This document shows positions 33,351-45,060 of a stretch of DNA of 64,000 bases, piece after piece. The stretch comes from Lepas anatifera (Eukaryota > Arthropoda > Thecostraca > Lepadidae): positions 558,001 through 622,000 of the forward strand of contig JAOTON010002085.1 in NCBI GenBank assembly GCA_034440635.1, read 5' to 3'. Each line of letters starts with the position of its first letter. The first letter of the stretch is position 1. The notes under the pieces were generated by a model. The model was given only the letters and a program-made list of their open reading frames with translations. It was not told where the DNA came from and did no database searches. A program made the translations under genes and the position numbers.

Positions 33351-34380
33351 GAAAATACAGGGCTCTAAAATATGTAACAAGCTTTAAAGAAAGATCTGAG
33401 AGCAGGAAATAAAGTGAACAGAGCAAAGTAAGAGGAAACAGTGCTGCCAGTGTAACACAGTGCGGTGCGCTAGTTGCGTCGAGCGATCCCACTCATTGTC
33501 TCTTTAATCATCAATTTCACCACTGTAATCACTCTCCGCATTCACTTCTTCTAGAACACACCTTCAAACGTTTTTTTCTGTATTAGTCACGACAGCAGAC
33601 AGCAGATGTGAACCAGACGACGGTCCGAGAGCAAGAGAGCGAGGGGGTGTTGACAGCGTGCTTTTATACAATGATAAGAACCGGAGGTGAAAGGGAAAGA
33701 AAGGGTATCAGCAGCCGCACCTGCGCGGCCCACTATCTCGGCTCTCCGGCACAGAGCAAATACTGCCGGCCGGGCGGCGCGGCCGCCACGCCGGCAGCCG
33801 GCCTCAGCAGGCACCGCGTCGCGCCGCTGCAGCCCACTCCTTATATCTAGCATGCTCAAAATGTCGGCAACATACATGAATGGTTATTTGGTTTATGTTT
33901 GTGAGCGCACAGTTGAAATAAAAAGACTGGAATAAATCTTTCTTTGAAAGTTCCTAGAACAAGGGAAAATATTTGGCAAAGGACAGTATGCTGATAATAC
34001 AGCTCCCATGTGATCAAATCCGAGGGAGACCAAACAGCTCAGGTACGTACCTTCAGGGCCATCTATACCATACGATATCTTAAAAAACTGCATAATCAAG
34101 CCTTAATCACATCCCATACGACGAGAGGCACACGTAAATTCGAACGATACGCTTTTGCCTGCATAACATCGTAGCGAAACAACAACGACGCAATTAGGAC
34201 CATACGGTATGGTGGCATCATTAGGGCAGGAGTGTTTTGATTGCGGCATTTGTAGTCTTCCGAGGAAGAAATTGTTGTTAGTTGTACAGGTCGCGCAAGT
34301 ACATACCTATAAATGATAAAAATTACCGGATAAATGACCATTTATGACGTCTGCAAGAAAACAGCATTGTAGGTCGCACA
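33351..34380. other. Unrecognised; GC-rich patch at 33.70-33.85 kb
   Basis: 33710-33840 is GC-rich with open frames on both strands and no clear exon borders. The rest is AT-rich and unrecognised. Confidence 0.4.
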
Positions 34381-34384
34381 CTCT

Positions 34385-34745
34385 CTTAGCAATATACCTA
34401 CTGTTTTGGTGGCGCAATATGAGCACTCTCCCCTACCCCAAATGTACCCCAGCCAGGCGGCCACAGTTTCCAGCTGTTGGTGTCACGACAGTGCTGACGT
34501 CACGGTGAGTAATCAGCCAATTGAAGCCCTTGAAGCCTATTGAATATGATAGTAGTTTCCGGATCATGACGTCATCCACAGGCAGGGGCTTATTTTTCAC
34601 CTTAGAGGAGCATTTTACAAATCAAAACATTGAGCTCATTGTACATGGTTCATAGAAATCATGGACGTTTTTATGAAATTCGGCTAAAAATACCCAAAAT
34701 CACACCAAATTTCAGGATTCGACCAAGGTGTCACATTCCCTTTAA
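34385..34745 (+). mobile_element. TTAA-type MITE family B, left side truncated
   Basis: Matches 37640-37983 throughout (GCTGACGTCACGRTGAG, GATCATGACRTCATCCACAG) and ends GGTGTCACATTCCC then TTTAA. The terminal TTAA (34742-34745) is shared with the next element. Confidence 0.85.
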
Positions 34746-35345
34746 CCCTCGCCCTGGTGGGGGGGATTTGAACACCCCCTCGGGTTTTTCCGGCGGCACG
34801 AAAAAACGGCCGCGCGAAGCGCCGCCGTACTTGACACACCTTATCCTTGATCGATTCCGCAAATTTCCACACAACTTTAAGTTTGGGTCATCTCAGGTCA
34901 GTTCACCAGTGCAGGTCACGTGAGCTCACCTGAAAAAATGTTTCTGGTGGCATAAGTAAGAAATGAGTGAATCTATCGGATTGAAACTTATAACACATAA
35001 TGGCCCCACCAAGTTCTACAAAATTTGTTCTGAGATTTTTTATATCAATGACCTAAGATCAAGTACGGACCATGACCTCTCCTTTGGAAATACATGGGTA
35101 AAGAACAGAAATTAGGCTGTATTTGTGTAGATAAAGCTGATAATATCTTCATAATATTAAAAATTGAAGTATCCTGGGCCCCTTTCCAGGTTCATGTTGC
35201 AACTTTTGACCTGTGACCTCTGAGAGGTGATCTTGAGCTACTTAAGCTGTTTTCAGACTTAGGTCAATAACTTTGCATGAAATGATGATACAGCTTTTAT
35301 TTTGATATCATTGCGTTTGGATTGCTATTGCGAGTCGATTGATAT
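34742..35345 (+). mobile_element. TTAA-type MITE family A, left part
   Basis: Begins TTAA CCCTCGCCCTGGTGGGGGG and runs through the family interior, closely matching 11721-12345. It is interrupted near 35345 by a retroposon tail. Confidence 0.85.
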
Positions 35346-35600
35346 GCATATTTACTATTTAGTTTATTTATTCATTTATTTATTGTGTATCACAATGGTG
35401 ACAAAAAAATACCAGAGTAGCGCATAATAGGAAGACAAGTCATCGTACGCTACATGCAAACAGCACACGCAAAACAGAAACTTCATCAACCTTTACTTCA
35501 TGTGGCTGGTGACCAGCAGCCTTAGGAGGCGACGGGATGCTGGGCAAGTCCCAGTCACTATGAAACGGAGGGCTAGGTCAAAAAATGACCTTGATCTGAC
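35345..35600 (-). mobile_element. Retroposon 3' fragment with AATAAA-rich tail
   Basis: On the minus strand the stretch ends in AATAAATAAATGAATAAATA, a tail typical of non-LTR retroposition. TGACCTTGATCTGACATGATC at its other side may belong to the interrupted MITE. Confidence 0.4.
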
Positions 35601-35604
35601 ATGA

Positions 35605-38465
35605 TCAAAACGACCTGTTCAGCACATGATCGCTAGATATCCCAATGTGACTTTGCTCATCGCTGGTGATGTAAATTACTGTCTGCTCAAGACACAAGCT
35701 ACCGAACACAAACTTTGCCAAATGTTCAATGTTTTCGGATTGCGTGTGACCAACAGAGTTAGCCCAACTTACCGTCCAGCAAACAGTCTGTTAGATGTTG
35801 TGGCTACTAACCGCCCGTACTTGGTTCGCCGCTGCGGGGTTACCCGCTGCCATTACGGCACCCCACACGATTTTACCGGGGTGGTGATGGACTACATGAG
35901 GCAAACCCGCTCTGCTTCCACAGTGCGTGTTCAGCGGCGCTGTTTGGGTAGGGTAGATGCTGATGCTTTTAGCATGCACCTAAAAATGACCGACTGGACA
36001 CCGATGTTCCAGTGCCACGAGATTGACATTAGGTGGGAGATGTTTCTTTTAATATTTTTGCAACAACTTAACCTAGTCGCGCCTGTTCGTAGTTTCAAAA
36101 GTAGAGTCCACACATCTATGACGCCACCACTAAGTGCTCAAACACATCAGCTGATACAGCGCCGTGGCATCGCATTAGTCTGTAACGACAGGGATAGATA
36201 CAAGCAGAAAAATAGAGAGTGCAGAGCAGCAATCCGTGCCGACACATACGCTTACTACCAACGTAAAATCAACGCAGGCGGGAAGCACCGACTTTGGCAC
36301 ATATTGAAACCTGTAATCGGACGTAAGAGGGCGCATGGGGGGGACATTGAACGTTACACCCTATGCGTTGAACGACTATTATGTGTCGAAAGGCCCCATC
36401 ACAGCAGCGAGTGTGCCAGCTCCTACTGCCGCTGTTCCGGTACGTTTACCGTTTACCGAGAGTATCCACCAGCTCATTCAAAGTGCACCCCATTGAATTT
36501 CAGACTTTGCAAGCGACTGTGCAGACGATGAAAGCTTCCACATCCATAGGAAATGACGGGCTGAGCATTGCAATGTTCCAAAAATTCTTTTCGGGTCTCG
36601 GCTATTCACTACTCGATTTAGTTAACACCAGTCTCACCACCGGCCAAATTCCTTCAGCACGGAAACATGCTTTGGTCACACCAATTCCCAAAGGCAAAGT
36701 TTCAGATGATCCGGCCCAAACCCGACCGATCTCCATTCTTCCGGCAATTATGAAATTAGTAGAACGTATTTTTCAGGTACAAACAATAGAATATCTGGAA
36801 AAAAGTCATTTTTTGGCAAATTCTCAGCATGGTTATCGAAAACTACAGTCAGCACAGACGGCACTACATGTAGTGACCGACCGGGTTCTCAGGGGAATGG
36901 ATAGGGGCTGAAATTTTTATTTTGGTCTTGTTGGATCTCTCAAAATGCTTTGACACTGTGCCCCATGACACACTGCTAGAAAACCTCAACCTTTAAGGAA
37001 TCGAAAACGAATGGTTCAAAAACTATCTCTCTGGCCACACTCAACAAGTTCAAATTCGCATCGAAAACGGAAACGGAACAGTTCTCAAGTCAAAATCCAA
37101 AAATAATCTGCTCAGAATTTTCCAGGGGAGGGAAGTTTGTCCTGCATTCTATACATGCTCTTTGCCAACGGCCTCGGTCTTTATGTGCAGGACAACGTAA
37201 CTTTAGTGCAGTTTGCCGACGATACCCAGGTACTCGTCACAGGACACAAAAATGACATCCAGGGACTTATTGAGCGGATGGAGTGCGCGCTCTTATCAAT
37301 TTTCCAGTGGTTTTGCCACAATGGCATGAAGGTAAATGCCAATAAGACACAGATGATCATCCTCGGAACTCCAGCAATGCTCAGAACGCTACCAAGCATC
37401 AGCATTCAGTTTTGTGGAAAAACAATAAACGATTCCAAAGTCGTCAAAAATTTGGGCGTAATGATCGACAGACATCTTAGCTTTGAGGCACATATCAATT
37501 CGGTTTACAGTAGATGCACGGGTATATTAAAGGGAATGTGGCACCTTCATAACGTATTTTAACTGAGAATGCCAAGTTGTAAAGCAAGTCGGAAAACCCG
37601 GTACTCAATATATCATTTGTCTTGGAACTCGAGATTTCCGTAGAAAAAAACTAAAACCTACCTGCAATGTACCCCTCATGTACCCGTAGCAGCAGGCCAC
37701 AGTTGTTATCGCTGTTGGTGTGACGACATATGCTGACGTCACGATGAGCATCAGCCAATCGAAGCCCTTTAAGCTTTTCGAGTATGGTAGTGGTGGCCAG
37801 ATCATGACATCATCCACAGGCAGATATTTATTTCTTTTCCTAGAGGAGTATTTTAAAAATCAAAATATTCAGCTTAATGTACATTTTTCAGAGAAATCAT
37901 GAGTGGCTTCATTATTGTCGGCTAAAAGTACGCCTAATTACACCAAATTCCAGGATTTGACCAAGGTGTCACATTCCCTTTAATTGCTTTGAGCCACGCA
38001 CAACATGTAATACCGAGACGTGCTATGTCAAGCATTGTACATGCTTTAGTGCTATCCATAGCTGTCCGTGTATGGTGCGTGTGGTGCTACTCAGACCCGC
38101 CGCATACAGAAGGTTATTAAGTTCTGCGCGCGTGTGACGAGTGGCCGTAGACGCAGTGATCACGTGGCAGATGTTTTCGTGAGTTGCGCAGGATGAGAGC
38201 TGATCAAATAATCGAGTACCACACAGTCTGTGCGCTACACTCGGCTGTAACCACTGGCACGCCGGCGTACATGGCAGAAACCATCGGAGCAGCTGCCAAT
38301 GTCCTTCACGAGCACGACACGCGCCGGTCGCAAAATCTCACCTTGCCGCGAATTAGAACCGAAGCAGGCCGGAGAAGACTCAACTACCGAAGAGTTCAGA
38401 TGTATAATGAGCTGAACATCAATGGGACTCTGCCGTTTCGTGTCGTAGTGAGAGCTATTTTTTAA
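35605..38465 (+). pseudogene. Non-LTR retrotransposon (AP-endonuclease LINE, Jockey/CR1-like), broken
   Basis: Encodes the back half of an AP-type endonuclease (A-G-D-V-N near 35650, L-D-V-V-A-T-N, H-D-F-T-G-V-V near 35870), a linker with W-H-I-L-K-P-V-I-G-R-K-R, then reverse transcriptase: T-P-I-P-K-G and R-P-I-S-I-L-P (36675-36745), the D-L-S-K-C-F-D motif holding the first catalytic Asp (about 36935), and F-A-D-D-T with the catalytic pair at 37210-37225. The usual C-terminal region (R-R-L-N-Y-R-R-V-Q-M-Y-N) ends at 38465. The 5' part is missing, the frame shifts near 36420 and 36905, a stop interrupts at about 36993, and a 457-bp MITE sits inside at 37527-37983. It is dead. 3' flank probably extends to about 38960. 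Confidence 0.9.
37527..37983. mobile_element. Complete TTAA-type MITE family B, 457 bp, inside the LINE
   Basis: TTAA (37527-37530) AGGGAATGTGGCACC at the left and GGTGTCACATTCCCT plus TTAA (37980-37983) at the right. The LINE reading frame stops at the left TTAA and resumes in the same frame after the right one if one TTAA is counted once, so the borders and the TTAA duplication are verified by the host sequence. Confidence 0.95.
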
Positions 38466-38710
38466 ATGCCATATTGTGGAATCGATTATTTGTAGGATCT
38501 TGTTCGGACTTCCTCCACAAGAAGATATTGGGGGTCGGAGCTTTCGTACTGTATTACAGTGCTTCGTCAGCGATGATCGTTCGGAATATAAGGGGGATAA
38601 AAAGACACGAAATAAAAAGACACGGGGGATAAAAAGTACGAAAGCTCCGACCCCCAATATCTTCTTGTGGAGGAAGTCCGGACGAGATCCTACGAGAGCT
38701 ATTTTATTGT
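38452..38710. mobile_element. Inverted-repeat insertion at the LINE 3' end, 12-bp flanking repeat
   Basis: A 57-bp inverted repeat (TAGGATCTTGTTCGG through CGGAGCTTTCGTAC at 38493-38550, complement at 38636-38692) surrounds a GATAAAAAGACACG core. GAGAGCTATTTT occurs on both sides (38451-38462 and 38694-38705), like a 12-bp target duplication. Confidence 0.65.
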
Positions 38711-38989
38711 CAAGGTGATAGCGATTCTTCTTAACACATGTCATTCGATGGTTAGGTTTTTAAGTGTCTCGCTACGTCTAGGGCTTTTATTTTATTTTCC
38801 AGGTATTTTTAGGAACATTTACTGTTTTTATGTCTCTGAGCTTGTTGATAGATTTCCTTACGAATGCGCGAATGACGGTGTGATGAGTCTTGTACCCACT
38901 TTTAGATTTCGTTTTAAATAACTTGACGTGTCGAGTGAAAAACCATGTTGAATGGATCTCAGACAAAATTAAACTAATACTAAACTACT

Positions 38990-39341
38990 ACTGAGGTCAG
39001 GCCATTTTTGTGTTGTGGCCTATCATGGTCATATCATACATCATTTGATTCTCCGTGACGAGAGGAAGCGAATGGTGCCTACAAAATGATTCTAACTCGA
39101 CGTTGTCAGTTGCTAGAGCCAAAAAACTTTGCTCAAAATGCCAACTTCTTTGACATGTCATGACCTCAATATTGACCTGAGCCAAAAAGTGCCTGGGATA
39201 GTTTCTTCATGAATTTGTATGAGCTATCCACCAGCGTGCGATTTTTCCGCTGTCCCGCATAGGGGCCGAGTTCGAGGGGGTGTTCAAACACCCCCCCACC
39301 AGGGCGAAGGTTGCTCGGAGGCCCACCGGGGCGCGGGTTAA
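38990..39341 (-). mobile_element. TTAA-type MITE family A, end fragment
   Basis: Reverse-complement match to the first 340 bp of the copy at 45437. It ends CCCACCGGGGCGCGGG then TTAA (39338-39341), shared with the next element. Confidence 0.8.
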
Positions 39342-39480
39342 AGGGAATGTGACACCGTGCTACAACTCCAGAATGCGTTGAGCTTGCGGAATTTTTAAGA
39401 TAATGGATGTGGCCTGATTTCTGCTGAAAAAGGATAAGAAACCTAATAATTTGCATTATTAAATTTTCTTCTGTTAGAGG
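39338..39480 (+). mobile_element. TTAA-type MITE, family-B-like left end
   Basis: TTAAAGGGAATGTGACACCG begins immediately at the previous element's TTAA. Its interior differs from 37527 after about 20 bp and no right end was found. Confidence 0.5.
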
Positions 39481-40229
39481 CAACTATGTTTTTAAATTGT
39501 GTGACGTAAAATTGGCGTCAGGTTTGGTAATTATTTGTGCCAGATTCAAACTTGTTTTGCACCTTAAATAAGTACGATTACAAATGAGGCCCACATAGCT
39601 AAAAGAAGCTGTTATCAGGAAATAAAGGGATATTTATCAGTTTCGGCTATTTTGCTTTAAAGGGAGATACGTGAAAAAATTATTATTGTGGTTTCTTGCT
39701 ATTTGAAAAATCGTGATAATGAAACTATCAATTATTTTTGCATCTTCGGTAAAAATTTTGGGAGGCCACTTACTTATTATCGAAATAGGTTAACAGTTTC
39801 GATAAAATGCTCATCACTTACACATGCCCATACCCATCACTTACTTTTCGAAAAATATTTAAAGTTGAAAAGTTATGCTTTTTTATAATACAAATGTCTG
39901 TTCTCCTGTATTTATATTTGAATTAATTTTAAAAAAGCTTTTAAAAACTACAAAATGAATTAGTTTGCCCTAGAAACGGAAAAACATAATTACTCAAGTC
40001 TTCAGCGGTTTTGTACCTCGGGTCTTGAGTCATTTTCTGCTTCGGCCCCAGGTTGACAAAACTTTTGCGTCAGATAGGTCACGTGACCCAGTTTGAGAAT
40101 TCCTAGGCATCTGATTGGTTAATTGTGATTTCTTTTAAGCCCTATATTTCTGTTTCAAAAGAGTTTTGGAATGTTGTTTTTCTAAAATAGTTTTTTTCTG
40201 TAGTAGTCCAAAGTTCTTCATCACTGTTT
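39481..40229. other. Unrecognised AT-rich sequence
   Basis: No recognisable gene, RNA or repeat end. Confidence 0.5.
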
Positions 40230-40455
40230 AGGATAGATATGACCTAATTCTTAGAGAAATTGATAGCCTCACCCGTGTGTACGTCATATGCATCGATATG
40301 AGGTGTACCGGTAAAGTCGTCTAGAAATGTTGACTTTGAGAGCAATTTTAAGGCATTTGCAGGCCGAATTCGCAAAAATGAGAATAGGACTTCTGAAACA
40401 ACTTTTTGTAACCTTTTGATATAGCCAATAATTTTTTTCGCGTATTTCCCTTTAA
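40230..40455. mobile_element. TTAA-type MITE family C, left side truncated
   Basis: Matches the right 170 bp of 57300-57532 (GTTGACTTTGAG, CAAAAATGAGAAT, TTCTGAAACAACTTTTTG) and ends TTTCCCT then TTAA (40452-40455). Confidence 0.75.
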
Positions 40456-40476
40456 CTATTAAAGCATGGTTTAGGT

Positions 40477-41503
40477 TTAACCCTCGCCCCACCGGGGGGC
40501 CATCGATGGCCCCCTCAGGTTTTTCCGGGATAGCAGAAAAACGACGAGGCGCAGCACCGCAGTTGAGGGCTCTACCTCTCACTGCATCATTTTCCCATCA
40601 TCCCTGAAATTTTTACCCCGGGTCACCCAAGGTCAGGTCACAAGACGAGGTCAACCAAGGTCACCTCACTTCACCTTTAGAGCTCTGTAAGAGCTACATT
40701 TCAAAGTCGATCGATTTGAAACTTCCTACACTTCATGACCCTCCAGGGTCTACAAGGTGTATATCCGGGATTTTTCTATTTCGTGCCCTGAGGTCAGGTC
40801 ACGGGCGACCTCTCCATTGACAAAGCATGGGGAAAAGCTATTTCATGATATAAAAGCCACAAAAATGATTGCAAATACTCAGACTGCTCAGAACAACGTT
40901 TTTGGACACCCTTTCACGGATCCCAGGGGTCATATTTGCCCTTTGACTTTTCCAAGGTCATCCAAGGTCACCAGAGGTCAAAAACAGTATTTTGACAATA
41001 ACTTTTGACCTAATTGAGCTAGAGCGGTGAAACAAACACCATCGTGTTTGTCTCGTCACTGGCTTTCATTTGATATACGGCAAGGTCACTTTTTGACCTT
41101 TCGTGACCTCAGGTCATATTAGGTCACGAGGTGACCTCTGGCGGTCAAACCACTGGCGGGAGGTCTTTACGTTCCACATAGCGGAAAAAGTACTGGCAAT
41201 TTGCTATCAAATGTACTTTACCAGGCCTCAATAGCTCTAATGACATAAGAGTTATGCCCAGTTTGCTTAATCATTGCATATTTGAGTGAAAATAACCGAT
41301 CTTGACCTAATTTGACCTCTGGAGGTCAAACCATTGACCTGAGCACTAAAACATGCGAAGTAATTTCTTACTGAATTCACGCGAGCTTTCTATTGCACTT
41401 TGCAGATTTGCGCTAACGCCCATATTTTCGGAGTTAGAGGGGGGCCATCGATGGCCCTGGTGGGGCGAAGGTGGCGCCGGACCCCCGGTGGGGCGCGGGT
41501 TAA
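40477..41503. mobile_element. Complete TTAA-type MITE, family A variant, 1,027 bp
   Basis: TTAA (40477-40480) CCCTCGCCCCACCGGGG at the left; CCCCGGTGGGGCGCGGG and TTAA (41500-41503) at the right. The 14-base palindrome GGCCATCGATGGCC lies near both ends. The interior is exceptionally rich in AGGTCA/TGACCT, in direct and everted pairs (40630-40675, 40785-40815, 40950-40985, 41085-41140, 41300-41345). No coding capacity. Confidence 0.93.
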
Positions 41504-42468
41504 GTCTGGTCATTTAAGAACATTATATGAATTTAGAGTCACCAGTGCCCAAAGAACGTTTATCCCGTTTTTTAAGAGGTCCGAACAAAACATATTCATT
41601 AGCGCAGCGATTCGGGGCGTTACGTCACCTTTCCAAGTTCAACTCATACCATGTAATCACGAGGGGGGGAGGAGCGGGTCAGTTGGCGGTGAGTTTTTTC
41701 TTTCTCTCCGCTAACGTTAGGTTCTGGGGCAAGTGAAATTTCGATCAAGCGGTTTCCCGGTATAGTCTAACTTATGACTATTTCAGTTTAACTCCCACTA
41801 TGTCATATTCCCTTTAATCTTTGACTTTAAACAGTTTTTAAGAAACTTAGTCAAATCAATGATTGTTGTGTCTCCTAACGTACAAATCAAAACTGATAAT
41901 TTTAATCTTTGTCGTCTGGGGTGTTACTGTCCCTCTAATTGGGATGTTTCAGCATCCCCAATGCTGAGATGGGCACCCTGGACTATAATGTGATACCTTA
42001 AAGGTAGTTTCCCACATTTATAATGGTGTTTTGAACTGAGATACCTAACAGTTTTGTATACCGTGTCGAGAAGCCACGACTGACATTTCATTTCACCCAG
42101 AGCTCTCTGTATGACATGTCTGCACACTTTAAAGTTCAAAGTATGGCTTATTACCTTATTTTAAACCATAAAAGAATCCCTTTCCATCTGGCAGCGCATG
42201 CCACGTGACAGGGGTGTGGGTTTACAAAAAAATATCATTGGGGCATGTATACCTATAATTTGCAAATTTGAAAACAAGAAATGACCGCCATATGGAAGGA
42301 GAAAGAATAATTTTATTTTTGTTTTAGTCATCATACAGTTCTTTTGCATTTTGAAAATGATTAACAATAAGATCTAAGGGGTATTTTAACACTAAACGCA
42401 TGTTTCATTGCAGGTGCCCGGGCACTCCCAAAGGTATTTAAATTCACACCCTTATCTGGTACTGCTCA
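41504..42468. other. Unrecognised; one family-B-like fragment
   Basis: 42000-42070 resembles the left end of family B (TAATGGTGTTTTGAACTGAG). CATATTCCCTTTAA (41805-41818) is a family-B-like right end. Otherwise nothing. Confidence 0.4.
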
Positions 42469-42872
42469 TTAACCCGGCACCGCCTGGGCTCTTTTCATAC
42501 ACACCACTGCCTGAGGTGTGATGGGACCCCTACGGTCTCGGGAACCGGAGGTGATACGGAATTTTTAAAACGGCGCTGGAAGCGCCTTACCCTGTTCTTC
42601 TCTGGATCCGAGTTTGAAGCGTATCCGTTGACCCATAGCGTTACAGTGGGCCAAAATGGACCAAATTTAGACCCATTTGGAAAATATCTTTCCCCGGGCA
42701 CAAGAGACATAGAATACAAAAGTCATAAATGTGTTTGTCTTGACCTAGGCATTCAAATGTTATGCGGCATGTCCTTGTAAGGTCACATTGACCTTAACCT
42801 TAAGTCAAGGTTAAATACTATCCTTTCAAAGCCATGTTATATATCATTTGAATCTTTGGGCCATGCTGATGG
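42469..42872 (+). mobile_element. TTAA-type MITE, family A relative, left part
   Basis: TTAA (42469-42472) CCCGGCACCGCCTGGGC, then AACGGCGCTGGAAGCGCC and TGACCTTAACCTTAAGTCAAGG. The right end is missing where the dispersed repeat begins. Confidence 0.6.
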
Positions 42873-44160
42873 GTTTCTGCTGAGTGAAAAGGAGTGGGGC
42901 ACGGCCCGAAGGTAACCGAGAGAAGGAGAAGAGAGAGGTGTAGATGCATAAAACCAACCTTTACCGTCGGACAGGTTATAGAGAGTGTGAACTGATGAGT
43001 AATGAGAGCGCTGCCGAAGTACAACCAGATAATATACCAGAAGAGGGAAGCACGTGCTGCTTTGTTTCATGTTGGATGGTGAAAAGGCACTAAAGCTGAT
43101 TTGGGACTCAAAACATTGCCGCTGTTTTAGTGCATTTCACCTTTCAGCGTCATACCACGACACAAAATGTTTATGGTGAATCTCAAAGTTACAGGCAACG
43201 GAATGTGTTTGTTTAAAGAGGGCACACTTCATCGATCCACCATACTAACTTGGATTCTCGGAAACCAATGGTGGCGCTCAAATCCGAAAACTGTCAACTA
43301 CGACAGCGTTATGAGCACCATGGTATTACAAACCCTGTATAATACACCCCCTTAAATACATCAAACTATGGTGCACTGCCTAATATAAAAAAAATAAGAG
43401 GCGACATGGCACTCCACGCCAGAGATAGAAACCCGTACCCCAGTCCTGTAGGTAATTGTACAATTTCCTTCAGCTAGACATTGAACACATTGGCGGACGC
43501 AGAAGGGAGGGGCATTCCGGCCATGTCCCCCAAAGCGCTGGAGGGGAGGGGCAAACTATCTCTTAGTCCCCAAAGGCCAGACAAATTTTTTAAGTAGAGC
43601 AAAAAACTTTTCCCTCCCACCCCCCCAGGAGAACGATCATCTACTTGGAGAGGTAGCTTATACTAGGTCTGTCGAACACCCAAATTGCACGTGCCCCCCA
43701 GGAGGAGAGGCAGACATGGGTTTGCTCCCCCCAAGATTCGGATTTGCGTCGGCCCCTGACTGAGCATATACCTAGGAAACATACTCCAAAAGCATAAAAT
43801 TTTTCGTAAAAAAATGTAGGATAAGTGACAGAGGGGGGATGATATATCCACCAGTCAGTTACAGCTTCCGCCCAGTGGGAAGACTCATCTAGTGGTATGG
43901 ACGCCAAAAGCCAAAGTAGCTGCAGCATCTAAAAACTACAATTATTAAAATAATGAGGTTCCTGACCATTTTAGGGTCAGCGCCAAAGAGCTTACCTAAT
44001 CGTACAAGAAAAACTGCGATGTCCCCTCTTTTGGCTGTTTCATAAATATCATTTCTCCACGTATGGTCTGAATTTTTTGCAATAAATTTTGATGTATATT
44101 TTCCATGAGCCGTAATGATATAAACGATGATAAGTGGTAGAAGAAAACGCATTATTATTT
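42873..44160. repeat. Dispersed repeat copy 2, split by a hAT MITE
   Basis: 42873-43487 matches 5705-6313 and 43759-44160 matches 31266-31600. On the minus strand 43889-44167 carries a short frame shared with copy 3 (G-D-I-A-V-F-L-V-R-L-G-K-L). Copy 1 shows the site without the MITE. It lies just 3' of the minus-strand LINE fragment and may be part of the same element. Confidence 0.75.
43488..43758. mobile_element. hAT-type MITE with paralogous empty site
   Basis: Ends CATTGGCGGACGCAG and CGTCGGCCCCTG with flanks ATTGAACA (43480-43487) and ACTGAGCA (43759-43766), 6 of 8 matching. The same flanking sequence without the insert is present at 6313-6336. It is an inverted relative of 6594-6925. 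Confidence 0.85.
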
Positions 44161-44494
44161 GAAACACTGAACCTCATACTACACACAGAATTTCTGTGTT
44201 CTGAACTTTCTGAAGTTCTGTGCAGTTCTGCATTCTGTTTCTATTTGCATCTGAGGCGCTGCATTTGTCGCTATTAAGTGCCTCATAAATGTTATGATTT
44301 AACCCTGTGAATCAATTATAGCCAAGTGACTATATTTGCAAAACATCAAAACATGCTCAGCAGGAATATTTACATGTATTCCTAACAATTCTTAGGGCAC
44401 GCAGCGAAACGATCTGAAATATATGTTTCTTGTATTGTTTTAGTGTCATTTCTTGTGGTCGTGATTAATTTTCCTCATCCTTTTTCATTTTTTC

Positions 44495-45060
44495 TCATAT
44501 TTGGTGGAAAAAGAGATCGACAAAGCGACAGGCAAAACTCTTCTGGAACATCAGGTTAACCGTTACATGAATTGTGTGAAGGTTAAACCAGGTTAAAAAG
44601 GTTATCCTAAAGCCATTCTGCACCAGATTAACTCGCCCACGAGACACAATGAACAACCCAGTGTGCCGTGAGCGTCGGACGGGAGCTAGGACAGCAAACA
44701 TAGGCACAAGCTCGTTACAATCCAGCCGACCACTGAACGCAGAGCACAAAGACCTTAGATCAGCTTGAGCAAATCTCGCCTTAACAGATGAGGATCGAAA
44801 ATGAGTCATAAGGTACTCATAATGCATTGCAATTCGGTCATGTGTGTGTGTGTGTGTGCCCAACTACATTAAGAAACGATGCTGTAGCCTTTCGAGGCAG
44901 GACAGATGCGTAACTGCGGCACCAGACCAGATTACACTGCCATATTCTAGTAATGACCTGACATGAGCCTTGTACGCACACATAACAGCACAGTGATTAA
45001 ACCTCGGAAGGCGTGCACAGGAAGAAACCTGCATGCTGCGCATGTACAAATCATCTTCTT
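44495..45060 (-). pseudogene. Non-LTR retrotransposon, C-terminal reverse-transcriptase region
   Basis: On the minus strand Y-K-A-H-V-R-S-L-L-E-Y-G-S-V-I-W-S and L-E-R-L-Q-H-R-F-L (44870-44975) are the conserved thumb-end motif of LINE polymerases. They are followed, after a GT microsatellite that shifts the frame (44838-44858), by a tail including F-S-G-R-L-D-C-N-E-L and R-V-N-L-V-Q-N-G-F-R. It is 5' truncated and frameshifted, and of a different family from the LINE at 35.6 kb. Confidence 0.8.
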
